NCBI RefSeq assembly: GCF_000004075.3
Contig: NC_026657.2
Location: forward strand, 10,912,001-10,976,000
Direction: 5' to 3'
Source of the DNA: Cucumis sativus
Taxonomy: Eukaryota; Streptophyta; Magnoliopsida; Cucurbitales; Cucurbitaceae
DNA length: 64,000 bases
Positions 52,601 to 64,000 of this stretch are shown in pieces. The notes beneath the pieces were generated by a model. The model did no database searches. It was not told where the DNA came from and worked only from the letters and a program-made list of their open reading frames with translations. Positions within the stretch are counted from its first letter, which is position 1. Every line of letters starts with the position of its first letter. The position numbers were made by a program, and so were the translations under genes.

Positions 52601-53860
52601 AGAGAATTTTAAAAGGCTTCCTTGAATTGATTATAATGCCTATAAAAAATCTTACAGTACCCATGGACTTAATTAAGGTAATAATTATTTTTCAATCAAA
52701 TATTAAAATGGTTAAAGAAACGTGTGTGTATATATAATTTGTGTTTGTGATGTGAAGGGTTCATACGCAGGCAGTTTGGTGTCCCAAAATCTAGAAATTG
52801 AGATATTGTTTGTTTGTTTTATAATGGGGTGGCCACTTCGTAAGGGCAAATTTGACCCTTTAAGAGGTCTATATACCAATGGAATGTGCAAAATACAAAT
52901 CCCAATTCTGATTTTGGTATGAAAAGCCTATTTAATTAGGTTCTCCATTCCCTTTCTCTAAATTCTCCACATGCTCCTATATCATTTTTCAACTCTTTTT
53001 TTATGCTGTGAGTATGACGGATGTCCTACATCAAAATTATTTAAAAAACTAAGATTCATCTTAGAAGAAATATATATACTATATGTCACACGTTAAATTA
53101 AGTTATCGATGATGTTTATGTCAAAAATACTAAAAAACTTTTAAATTTTTCAAAAATGTCTTTAATTCTTTTAATAGCTCAAGGATATTTGTTGATTAGT
53201 GGAAATATTTTTTAAAAAACTTTTATAAGTTTAAGGGTATTTATGAAACTTTCTTGATAGTTCAAAACTTCAATTGTTTCCATCCATAACCAATATGATA
53301 TTATTTTAAAACTTTTTTTGAAAGGATAAAGGACATTTTTTATACTTTTAAAAGTTTAGAGATATTTTTTAGGGACATTTTCTTATAATTTAACCTTAAT
53401 TTAAGGAGATATAGTTATTGTGTTTTCATTTCAATTACATAGCATAAAAAAGTATGTAGTTCAAAATTAACTATTAAAACTAACTATGTAGTTCAAATTT
53501 GAGGATCATCGTCCCACCACATGTTTGTTTTATAGAACCAAATTTAGTGTGCATTATATTCTTTGGACATTAGCTATTTGATAAGACAATTGAAGTAATA
53601 CCTCACATTATAAAAAATACATAATTTCAAGAATTATAATAAATAGAAGAGATATTTAAAAAAACAAAAAACAAAAGGTAAACAACCAAACCAATGAACA
53701 AAGTGAAGAAAACTACAAAATAATATCTCATCCCACTAGTAGAAAATCACTTAGGGGCTATTTGGTATAATGCTTTATAGATGTATCCCAATAATGAATG
53801 TCTAGAAACAAGATGTCTAGGCATATGAAATTGATTCTGAAAATCTCATATAGTTGTGCA

Positions 53861-54486
53861 CTATTTATCCTTCACACAAACAACGAAAACAAAACTATGA
53901 ATGGTAAATATTTGGCTAATTTTACTATTTTTTTGACAATTTCCCTTGATTATAACTAATACATTATTCTTTTTATAATTAATTGAGTTTAGCATCAGTA
54001 ATTTATTTTTAATTAAATAATATACAAAAAAATTATTGTTTCGAACAATATATTGTATCAAAAAGAAAAAAAAAATGAAATGAAATGAAATAAAAGAAAG
54101 AGGAATTTACAAATCAGAACAAGTGAAATTTCAAATATATATATATATAATAAAAAAAAAACTTTATTAATAATACGACAATATACAACTTCAGAGTATT
54201 GACTCGATGTAAAACAGGAAGAAACTATATATCAAAAAGATTTGATACAAACATTTAGTCTATTTTACAAACTAGATGGATGAAGAAGATTGAATTGAAC
54301 TTGTTTTCATGTTTTGAAGTTCAAGTTCATGCCAAAAGCTTCAAACAAGATTCTAACAGTTCCTTCCTTCTTTAAACATGTAATATACTCCATCTTTTGA
54401 TGCTGTGTTTGTATCAGATCAACAAAACGTATCACTGCCTTGTTGCTACAGAAGAGACGTCCACAAGATTACTTGCATCTTCTTGC
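53861..54486. other. AT-rich spacer and 3' UTR of the LIN-like gene
   Basis: 53861-54180 is low-complexity AT-rich DNA with an (AT)n run near 54138-54150. From about 54190 to 54486 the sequence is less AT-rich and is the probable 3' UTR of the LIN-like gene. Confidence 0.5.
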
Positions 54487-57400
54487 TAGAGGGGGATCCA
54501 GCCCTGCCATTGCAGTCATTGGTAAGATAAATTGAGTAAATTCCAGGAACTTGAACCCTCCTCTCGATCTCAAGTTCTAGTTCGCCCACCAAAATATTGT
54601 GTACATTCGTCATTCCCCCAACGCTTATTTTTAACCAAATCCCAGAACAATCTCTACTAACTAATTACTTACATACTCTTCATATCCTAATAACACCCGA
54701 ATACCATTTCTCTAAAATGTCTAATAGCAGAGAAGAAAAATTCTTGGATAGAGAGATAAGAGAGGTGAAAAATGGAGACAGAGGCAAGCGAGGAAGATAT
54801 GAGGCAGAAATAGAAATCAAGAGATCCGAGTGAATGAAATGGGAAAAAGAATGAAATGCCATCAATTCAGACAAAATCAATGAGGTAGAAGAGATCTGAG
54901 TGAATGAAAGGAAAAAAAGAATGACACACTATCAATTTGGATAACATCAACGAGGGAGAAGAGATCCGAGTGAATGGAAAGAAAAAAGGAACGACATGCT
55001 ATAAAATATAAAATGATGCGTTTATGAAACTACTTGCAATTAACTGGAAAGAAAGTAAATTCGAAGCTTGAATTTCATATTTTAAGTAACATTGGTAATA
55101 ATAATCAAAGAGACAATAATCACCTTAATCTTGCCCGTCTCGGTGCCACAGAGTACCATGTCATTGGCTGTAAGCAAACATGTTATCTTGCTACCAGCTG
55201 AAGCTCTCCCCACTTTGTGCTGTGCCTTTCTCAACCATATCTGCTTTTTCAGGAAGGAACCAATTACAGCTATTATGATCATAGAGGATACACATTTATT
55301 CTTTAAGAGAATACACATTGAAGATTACCTGAATGCTGTTAGCTGAAGATTTACAGATTATGTACACAAAATCTTCAACGACACTCATTGCTTGCACAAC
55401 GTCTCCTTTACCAGTTATTATGTTCATTTCAGGCTTTTCGTGTCTTCTCCAGTTCTGCATTTATTCCTACATTTAGTGGAAGTTTAGGGTATAATTATTC
55501 TGGCCATGGTAATGGTTCTACCTGAAGTAGTGAGCCTTGAACCATTGAGCTAGCACTAAAAAGCCAGTCCTTATACACAGCAAGTGAGTTGATAGCCTTC
55601 TGGTGCATCAGAATCCAACTTTTGGAAGGTGGCTTGATCTCTTGTTCCCATTTGTTTGTCACAGAAAACTCCTAGTTACAACAGTTTTTCTTTAGAGGTC
55701 ATTTACGATTTGTGAAGTTTTCGAAAAGAAAAAAAAAGGGAGGAAGAAAATAACCAACTTGTATGCTGGAATCGGTGCAGCCTGCATAAACCCTTGCTTG
55801 AACCACCTTAATACACTTCAAATTCTTACTCTTGAAAAGAACTTTTGTTGTTCTTGATGCATCAATCACCTAAAGCAGAATAACATATATAATTAAAATT
55901 AAACAAGTTTCTCCAATATTTAGTTTCAGACGTTGTTTTAAGCTTTTATTTATGTTTGCTGATATTTTGGATAAACGCAGGCAATGGTGCGCAGCTAATA
56001 CTTTCATTCATTTCCTTAATATTTATACTGCAATTTAAGTGATAATATCATCCTCACTTTCAACCCATAGCCATGTGTAACTGCAAAGATTATCTGTCCA
56101 TATGCTCCTAAATGTTGGATTTGTTCCTTAGATTCTATCACTTCGATACACTCCAATCTTCCATGGATCATTTTCCAAACCTGTCAAACAAGGAACATAC
56201 TCATTCAACCTTCAACGGCCCATCCACATGAAGGTAAATGTTATAATCGCAGCATCAGTTACATACCCGAATAGTTTTATCAGCAGATCCGCTTAGAAGA
56301 CTCTCCCCAGATTCAAAATGCGCAAAACATGTCACTGCTTTTCTATGTTTTTTAATGTCCCATAGAAGTGATGCCGATTGCCCCTTGATGTTCCACACCT
56401 ATATATATACATATGTGCGTACAGGTCATGTTTTCAACTTTTGTAGCAGAAAAAAGTATTTTTTTTTCTCATTGCAAACATCTGCAGACAGCAGATTGTA
56501 GCTGACGGAAGTTTCCGTTATTACTTTTAGTTTTCAACTTAGCCATTGGCACCTTTTTCCGAAACCTAGACTAAACCTTTTACTGAAATGACATCTCAAA
56601 CGTGTCTACTGAAACCCAGTTTATGTTCCTCACCTTTATCGAACCATCTGAGTATCCACCGAAAAGAAGTCCTTTGTAGAAGATGAGGGCACATACAGCT
56701 CCACTACTGTTGAAACCCAGCTCTAAAACTTGTGTGTGCACGCATGAAATTCGCTGTTCTTACAATTTGAAGGATGTTAGAAGGACAACGAATGAGAATT
56801 TGTCGAGGATGATCTATAAATACAAAATTATATTTAAATAATTTTCAACAATTTATTAAACAGTTTTTCAATGATGTTACTTACTGAATTATTGGGCATA
56901 AGATAGTCTGCTACTTGATGCAACTCTTCTGCCATCCAAGTTATATGTGAAAGACGTCTTAGTGACTCACGAACTCCTTCGGAGAAACGAGTAAGCTTTT
57001 GCATCCCTAGACAGAATTATTCATCAGAAATCAGTGGGACACGCACGAGGTCACTTCAAATAAATTGCATGACTTTCCATTGAGCATGTTTCTTAAAAGT
57101 ACTCTAACATTGCAAAGACTACACCCTCTATGATTAAGGCAATCGAGCATACAACTTAGGGAATGTTGTATACCTTTTCCAGAGGTATAGTTAAAGATGC
57201 AGAGACAAGCCAGAAGTCTTTCTTCAAGTTCTACTCCTGGATGCAAGAACAGCTCGATTCCACTGAGTAAGATCTCACAAGCAGAACACCTAATGCTATC
57301 TGGACTCTTTGCAATTTCGCATCCAAGCCATGCAATTGTCGTTAAGCAGTCCCTAGAAACCTTCTTTATATCGCTCTTTAATCCCTTTTCTAAAGCATGA

Positions 57401-60400
57401 AAGACAGGCTCCCCAATACAGATGATGTTTCTAGCCATCAAACTGCACCATGAGTCCATGCCAGCATCCTACAAGTTTATTTAATGTTGTAGTAAGGTCA
57501 AACAGTGCAATGCCAAACATTATACTATTCTTGATGCTCACCTGCAAGCTTTGGTCTAACCAATTGATCGATTTGATCATGTTCTGATGATCAGAACTCA
57601 AACCAACTTTTTTAAGCAACCATGCAACTGTGTATGGCTCTCCTGTCCAAGCAAACGTTCCACCAATAGTTGACAGAATAGATGCAGACAACAGCTGCAT
57701 CGCAGAGGATTCCTCGCATGTCACTGACCTGAGAAGGACCTGTACAGCCTCTTCTTTTAACAAGCTTGTTGTAGAGCAATTGTCCTGTCATACATCAAGT
57801 TCTGTCAACTGACCACTAAGTTGGACAAACCACCCAATCAAAGAGAAATTTTTCAACATATTACAAAACGGTGTCGCTTCAACAATATTTCTCCATGGAT
57901 TCATGCCTTGCAATCCGATTATACCATAACGCATTTAAATTAGATTGCAATATCAAATAGTAATTTTTCCAAAGATAATTAATCCCCAAATTGCTACCAA
58001 TCCCCTAAATTCAACCACCCACTCTAACCAAATTTCCAAATAATTTACTTACAATTATGTGAAAATCTATCAATAACATTCCCAATACTTCCCCAGTACT
58101 GATAAATATTCATTCCAAAATGTTTTTGCGAAGTTTTTCATTATATATTCATCATTTCCTATGTTTTAGAAAACTAAACCAGGAAAGAAATCATTTTAGA
58201 AGAACTAGGAATCCTAGAAAATGGTGTTCAGACGTATAATACCACTTCCAAATTGAACTCTTACCAGCACAAGTAATTGGATCAATAAATTTGCAGCCAA
58301 AAGTTGATATTCAGTTTGCAAGTGGTTGACACAAAGCATTAGTATGTGAATAACGTCATTTTTCCCTTCATTCTTAACCCGTTGCAACAAGCTAATGGCA
58401 GAAGACCTAAACAAGAAAGTGGGAATTGTATTTAAGAAAACAGGCTTTCAGTATACAACTTGATCCAACCTAATGAGAATAACTAATGAGTAACAGATGT
58501 AATAGAATGTACAAGAACACAATTGGTGCATTTCATACCTTGGAACATGAAGGATTTCATTGAATACTTGAAGTGCGATATGTACTGCTTCCTTCTTGTC
58601 ACTTTCTAAGAGAGAGAGAAATGGAGCCACTGAGATGAATTTTGATGTATAGGCTCTGCACTCTCCATCGAGTTGCATGCATTTTACAAGAATACTGCCT
58701 AGAGACATCAATCCTTCCACATTGTTTGTTCTTGCAACTTCAAGAAGTCCACAAAGTACACTTGGTGAGCTGATTTCAACCAAATGCATCTTATTTGTGT
58801 CCTCGTCAAATGCAGTTACCATTACTTCAATGATCATCATTGATGCTGCAGGAGGAGTTAACATAAGTGATGGTGACCAAGCATTATAACATTTCGAGGT
58901 GCATATGATCTCCACCAATACAGGTAGAAGCTCTAAGGATTTGATTTCCCTTGGGGACGGACTGATGAGGTATATAAGAATCGCAGCCTCATGAACATTC
59001 TGTTTTAGAGCAGTTGCCAAATCACATAACTGTAAACCCTTCTTCTTGATATCTTCTATAACCGAATTGTTTTCAGAAATAATAGTTGTGAGCAGAGAGA
59101 CTGATGCCCTTATAACCTTTTCTTCTTTAGAAGTTGAAATGCCTGTCACCAATTGATCCATTATTAAATCCTTTAACATGGTGTATTGCACTCCCGTTTT
59201 GTTATTCAACATTTTGTAAACCGTTGAAACTTCCACAGCACACTCGTCATCATAGTTTCCCAATCCTTCTGAGAAGCATAATCTTGAAATTGCTTTCTCA
59301 ACAAGTCCCAATATTTCACTCTTTGAATCTCTTCTGCTATTTGCATGATATAATTGCCCTTTAGCACTATTCTGCTTCAAAATCGGACAGGCTGAACCTT
59401 GACCGAAAGATGAAGGTAAAGAACTATCAAAAGTCTGTAATTTGCATGGGTTTACTGACTTTTTTTTTGGTTCACTTTCTTCAAGAAAATTTTGGAAGAC
59501 CTGAGGTTGTAAGTTCTTTTGTTCTATGCTACGTGACTTGTAACCATTGAATTTGTTTGAAATGGATTTCATCATGTTTGCTTTGCTGTATCGTTCCTTG
59601 ACTCTACTCAGAGAAGCACTGGACAAAGATATCAAACTCGGCTCTCCGTCAAACTTGGAACAACCATACTGCAGCTTCCTGTGAGGTTAGCACAAAAAAA
59701 GATTCAGAAATATGATTGAGATTTCATATAAAATGACATTCAAGTATAATAAGCATAAGCCTTCTTGACCGAACTGATAAAAGTTTTCTGGCATGTCTTC
59801 TTGTCCGCTTTTCTTAGGGTGGTTAATGTCGTTCATACCTGCCTGATAAATAGAAAAATTAGTAACATGCTAACATCTTTTGAGTTTGAACGTAAGAAAA
59901 GAAGAAAGCTAGTGGGGTTGGGAGTTGGACGAACCTCAAAATCACTGTCACTTTCAGAATTGTTCATTGATGAGAATAGTGAAGTTGGTGAACCAGGATG
60001 GGAATCCTTCAACACGTCTCCGATGCATTTGGTACTAGAATCTCTACAGAATCCCCAATTATTAAATTGAGGTTCTGGGATAAAACCTAATTCTTTTGGG
60101 GAATTTCCTGTATCTTCACATCGTGGAAAATCTTGTGATGCTTTCCTTTTATCTTGAAACACATCAATATGATCAAGTGGCGGTATAATGTCATACTGCA
60201 TTCAGTTTTACAACATAAAAAGCAAAATTAAAAAGGAAGTGTTAATAACAATCTGACTCTAAGAACCAATAACGCTTGAGGATATTTTAGGCATTTCTAA
60301 AATCATACTTAGCACGGCGGACCTAGAACTAGAATTATGAAGGGTGAAATAAAAACTGAAGGAAGCTAATAAAATGAAACTAGCTATGGACAAGTAAGTC

Positions 60401-62101
60401 TCCCAGAGAAGTCTTCAAAACTTACATGGGAAAGAGTTGGCCGGGGAAACCCGCAATCAGTTGCTTCTGAAGCTTCAATCCTTGAAAATGAGCCATGCCT
60501 AATTGGAACCAGGAACATATATTAGATCCGGTTTGAAATTTGTACACTTGATAAGGCAACTTTTGCTAGTACCGATGCACGCAATTATAGACAACAATAT
60601 GAAGCAATCTTCAAACAAAGCCTAAATGAGAAAATCTTGCAGCAGGTAGACTTTTTTTTTCCAAAAAGAAAAACTGTGAAATTACATTTTCTTGCAGTCA
60701 CTCCTATGAACTTAGACCTCTCACGTATCCTTCACATGGTAAAATTTTCTCTCTCGCATATCAATTCTCCCACTAAATGTTTTATACATAAACCCCGAGT
60801 GTGTTTTTGTTCTCACTACTATCATTTAGTCTCGTTCGTTTTCTACTTCAGGAGATTAATAAATTTCAAATTTAGGCCAATATGATCACAGGTCAGTGGA
60901 TAAAATACCAATCGTTGTTCCAAAGGACGATGGTTCAACCACTCCCCACTGCAACTGTTGAACTAGAAACAAGTTTCAAATTCAGAAACTGTTCTTTTAT
61001 TTATTGTTATAAACTTATAATCAATCCTGAACATATAAGTAGTTTACTTGATCAAAAGAAAATTCCCATGGTATACCAGTGCTCAAATCTTAAACCCAAT
61101 TAGGCTATCTGACCATGAGCATTCTTTATGTCATAATTTCACTAAGAATTTCATAAAATGAATCTGTAGCTTGAATTGAGTCAGCTGGTAGGATGCTGCA
61201 AAAAGAGTATCGTTGTAACACAGGCACTGTGCAAAATTCAGTAAACATACTGATAATTTTGAGACCGGATAATTGCCGATTCAGGATAGACTTATATTCC
61301 TTAGAAATTTACCCAGACTTACAAGGAATGTGGTCCATCTTCAGAAGACGTCATATTGCTGCTTCCCAGTTGCTGCCACTGGTGAGTCTCTCCGTAAGAC
61401 ATAACCTGATAATACATCAGCCAGTCCTTGTATTTTCTAGCTACCTGCCTTATACTTGATTCACCATAATCACCCTCGCCAAATTCTACAGAAGAATTGA
61501 ACCCCATACTTCTAAAATTGTCTTGCCTCGAACATGTAGCAAAAGAAAGAAGAAGACTGTAGCAAAATTCTTGAGCAAATTCTGTGAGAACCAATCGTGG
61601 GGAAACCAGCAGGGATTGAAGGAAGTGCAGAGCAACCTGCCACTCATCCCCTTGAAGCTTCTTGACAACTGAAAGATAGAAGTAAGAGCAGCAAACTAAA
61701 TAACAATTTTCCATTCCTGATGTCTCTCCATGCTCGTCAACCAATGCTGGGACTTGAAGCATTTGTTCAGCAGTCTGAAGCCTGGTGGCCCTGGCTTCTG
61801 AGGAGCTTGTTTGAACTGCATCTTCAATGTTCTCGATGCCCCAGTAAAGATTTGAGATGATAGATTGTTCCAAGAATTCCAAAAACCCAGGTCTCTGGTT
61901 TCTTAGCTTGGAGGTACATCTCAATTTGACAGCAGTCCTAGCCTCAGCATTGCTCAAGAATTCATGAATATACTGGTTGATAGAAACAACAAGACCCCTA
62001 ATGGAGTTCAGGTCCACTCGCTCATTTTCACAAACAGGTAGTGGACATTGAGTGGTAGAAGAAGAAGAAGAAGAAGCAATGGGAATGCAGCTTTTGGACA
62101 T
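54487..62101 (-). CDS. LIN/CERBERUS-like ARM-WD40 protein lacking a U-box
   Basis: Seventeen exons: 61323-62101, 60426-60498, 59935-60195, 59775-59842, 58539-59678, 58265-58406, 57542-57784, 57174-57468, 56885-57006, 56634-56753, 56267-56398, 56058-56180, 55759-55869, 55522-55671, 55329-55454, 55124-55240, 54487-54504; 4020 nt, 1339 aa. Layout: N-terminal helical region (about 1-250: LRNQRPGFLEFLEQSIISNL, EWQVALHFLQSLLVSPRLVL), a Ser-rich linker, an ARM-like helical middle (about 470-1000), and WD40 repeats from about 1041 to the end (SGAVCALIFYKGLLFGGYSD, KAVTCFAHFESGESLLSGSA). LIN and CERBERUS are legume proteins needed for rhizobial infection and have a U-box between linker and ARM part; none is seen here, so this resembles the U-box-less relatives (from memory, At3g06880). 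The donor of exon 59775-59842 (GTTCGG) is the weakest junction. The last exon codes only GWIPL and the stop. Confidence 0.9.
54821..55001 (+). repeat. 70-bp minisatellite, about 2.6 copies, in the last intron of the LIN-like gene
   Basis: Units at 54821-54890, 54891-54960 and 54961-55001 (partial), each beginning GAGATCYGAGTGAATGRAA and continuing GAATGA…ATCAATT. The array lies in the intron between the 117-nt and 18-nt exons. Confidence 0.88.
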
Positions 62102-62760
62102 GGCGGTCTCATGAAGAGCAGAATGCACTGAAACAATAAACAAGAGAGATGAAAACCAAAATTTATCTCTGTTGCAGAGAATTGAAGGTCGGGAACAATT
62201 TCCCGTGACAATTCCAGCCAAAATCCAAAAATTCCGAATTGGGCCCTCAAGAACTTCCTTCCTGCTACAGACAAACTGTTGACCTTCGCTTCTATCATGG
62301 GTACATTTCCTGGTTCTCTCTTGGATTCACTCGATCAATAAATTACCATTTAAATTTGGCATCATGCAATTGTGAAACTAAAACACTGTTCCAAATTCCA
62401 AATCATTTTAAGAACAACAAGTGAAGAACACGAACCTTTTCGTCCTGTGGGTGTTTATAATAAACACCCAGCTGCTCAGTTTCCAAGAGAATCCAAGTGG
62501 GTTCTTGAGATTTTTGGATTTTGTGTGTAATCTTATAGCATGGGACTGTTAATATTTTAGAATCCTGAACCAAAAACAGTACAATGGTTAAAAGGGTAGA
62601 GTAGGAGGGATTGGAAAATGGCAAAGATTGTTGTTTTTTTGGGGAAAAAAGACACATGGACTGAGCTTTGAAAGCTAATCTCTGTACCATATTTTTGTTT
62701 GGATATGCCATTGTTTGCTGTCATGAAAAGGAGAATACATGAAACCAGCCACACTATCCT
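62102..62760 (-). promoter_or_regulatory. Upstream region and leader of the LIN-like gene
   Basis: The frame is open upstream of the chosen start (62101) to other Met codons at 62221, but the sequence there is hydrophobic and unlike the rest of the protein, so the first Met of MSKSCIPIASSSSSSTTQCP is used. No sure TATA box. Confidence 0.4.
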
Positions 62761-64000
62761 CTCCTTCTATTGTCTTATTATCTCTATTTCTTCCTCTTCT
62801 TCTTTTCCTTTCTTCATTTTTTGTATTTCTATATTTTATGAATTCAATATGCATCATTGTTTCCTTTTTTCTTTTTCCTCTAAATTTGTCCAAAACTAAA
62901 TATATTCGGGTTTGGATTGGTTTAAAGCCTTTGAAATTTAAAAAAGAAAACCGACGTCAATTTGTACTTTTCTCAAACCTACACTAACTTACTTCAACCC
63001 TCATTATCTCCAATCAACCACCGTTGATCGGATCGATTTTGATAGGTTAGTTTAATTTTTTGATCTATCATACCCATCTTTAATTATATCTACCAAGTTG
63101 GAGAACTAACAACACAATTTAAATAATATTGATGTCTTAATATCTACCATACAAACAACATATCTATTTATTTAAGATATGTCCAAACAATGGTGAAATA
63201 GGAAGAAGGTTGTTATCCATATTTGAAATAAAGATATGAGAATGACGTTTTTGAATATATTGTCTTTAAAATGTAGTAAGAAGGCTTTGAGTGTCAAATA
63301 AGGTTTGATTAACCTTTTAAATCTTAAGAGAGGCAAAATCATTAGTAGGTTAAATAAAGTAACTAGGGTTAATTATGATTGGTCTTTAAAATTCAAAATT
63401 ATAATGATAGATTTTTAAATTTTAAGTTTTAAGAATTAGATTTTGTTGTAGTGATTTTAGATCAAATGGTATAATTGACATTTATAAATGATAAATTGTC
63501 ACAAACCAAAAGTAACAACTAAAAACCGACATTGACCTAGAAAATAAGTTGGCTTTGAGTGAAGTCGAAGCTAGTAGCCTCGATGTAGGTCGAGACCAAC
63601 CCTAGGCAAACATGAAATCAAGCATACTTCTTGGCACGATAGGATAGGTTATCAACGTTGTTTGACATTTAAATTAAATAATAGTAACATGTTTTCTCTC
63701 TACTCTTTCCATCATCTCTTCATCTGCTTCTTTAATCATTAATTTATAATATCATATCAATATTTAAAATAACAATATAAAAACAATTAATTATATATCA
63801 TTTTAAAACTTGCAATTAAATTGCTAAATATTTTTTGAAAAAAAGAGAGAGAGAAAAATGAAAAAAGAAAAGGTGAGATTGAAATTGGAGGGTGGAGATT
63901 AGATGAGAGGATGAGGGCCACAAAAATGTCACGGGAGCAAAATAAAATGATATAATGTGTTGGTCCAATTAATGTTGCAAACTCTCACATGCATTGAAAA
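62761..64000. other. AT-rich intergenic DNA at the right edge
   Basis: A CT-rich tract at 62755-62885, then AT-rich DNA. No gene, RNA or element recognised up to the end of the window. Confidence 0.5.

Larger units (their letters stand above)
49550..53860. repeat. Phylloplanin tandem unit U3
   Basis: Third unit of about 4.3 kb with the third gene. The last 1.1 kb (52730-53860) is strikingly close to U2 (47690-48830), closer than either is to U1, which suggests that U2 and U3 separated last. 51500-52700 is AT-rich sequence without a counterpart in U2; a short local duplication lies at 52498-52600. Confidence 0.68.

Noticed and set aside
57031-57173. LIN-like exon continuing to a stop at 57031 (GIQHSLSCMLDCLNHRGCSL…)
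   Set aside because: A GTATAC donor at 57173 and a following exon GMQKLTRFSEGVRESLRRLS restore the family sequence; the read-through is intron.

Overview
The window is nuclear DNA of a eudicot plant. Genes are split by short AT-rich introns with GT-AG (twice GC-AG) borders, intergenic DNA is very AT-rich, and every recognisable protein is of land-plant type. A cucurbit is my best guess from the gene set and the style of the dispersed repeats, but that is an impression, not a proof.

Layout. 1-4340 (minus): 5' two-thirds of an organellar isoleucyl-tRNA synthetase gene, cut by the left edge. 5066-7423 (plus): a decayed copy of seven of its exons and their introns, in inverted orientation, carrying a very small LTR-type fossil (7081-7339). 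7950-9285 (minus): small ARM/TOG-type helical repeat gene with a cluster of AACGG (MSA-type) motifs upstream. 11416-15234 (minus): large P-type PPR protein whose true start lies in a 25-nt exon 1.1 kb upstream. 17907-23223 (plus): 12-exon BTB/POZ-BACK protein. 25990-27928 (plus): universal stress protein. 29507-31349 (minus): TCTP. 34306-34665 (minus): small three-helix membrane protein. 35 kb to 41 kb: AT-rich gene desert with a cryptic CT-rich repeat and dispersed repeats. 41.5-53.9 kb: tandem array of phylloplanin-like secreted protein genes (intact, pseudogene, intact), with a fourth, gene-less repeat fragment on the left. 54487-62101 (minus): 17-exon LIN/CERBERUS-like ARM-WD40 gene without a U-box, ending in an 18-nt coding exon. 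62.1-64 kb: its upstream region and empty AT-rich DNA.

The genes are mostly unrelated housekeeping or regulatory loci and do not form one pathway. The PPR protein and the isoleucyl-tRNA synthetase both act in organelles. The phylloplanin cluster is the one true local gene family, and it shows duplication, loss and paired cysteine loss. No clear new system was found; the most notable structures are the inverted IleRS duplication (a potential hairpin-RNA source), the phylloplanin array, and several gene-structure traps (micro-exons, GC-AG introns) that automatic annotation would probably get wrong. Exon borders were worked out by hand from reading frame and splice sites, and the coding totals of the complete genes close in frame.
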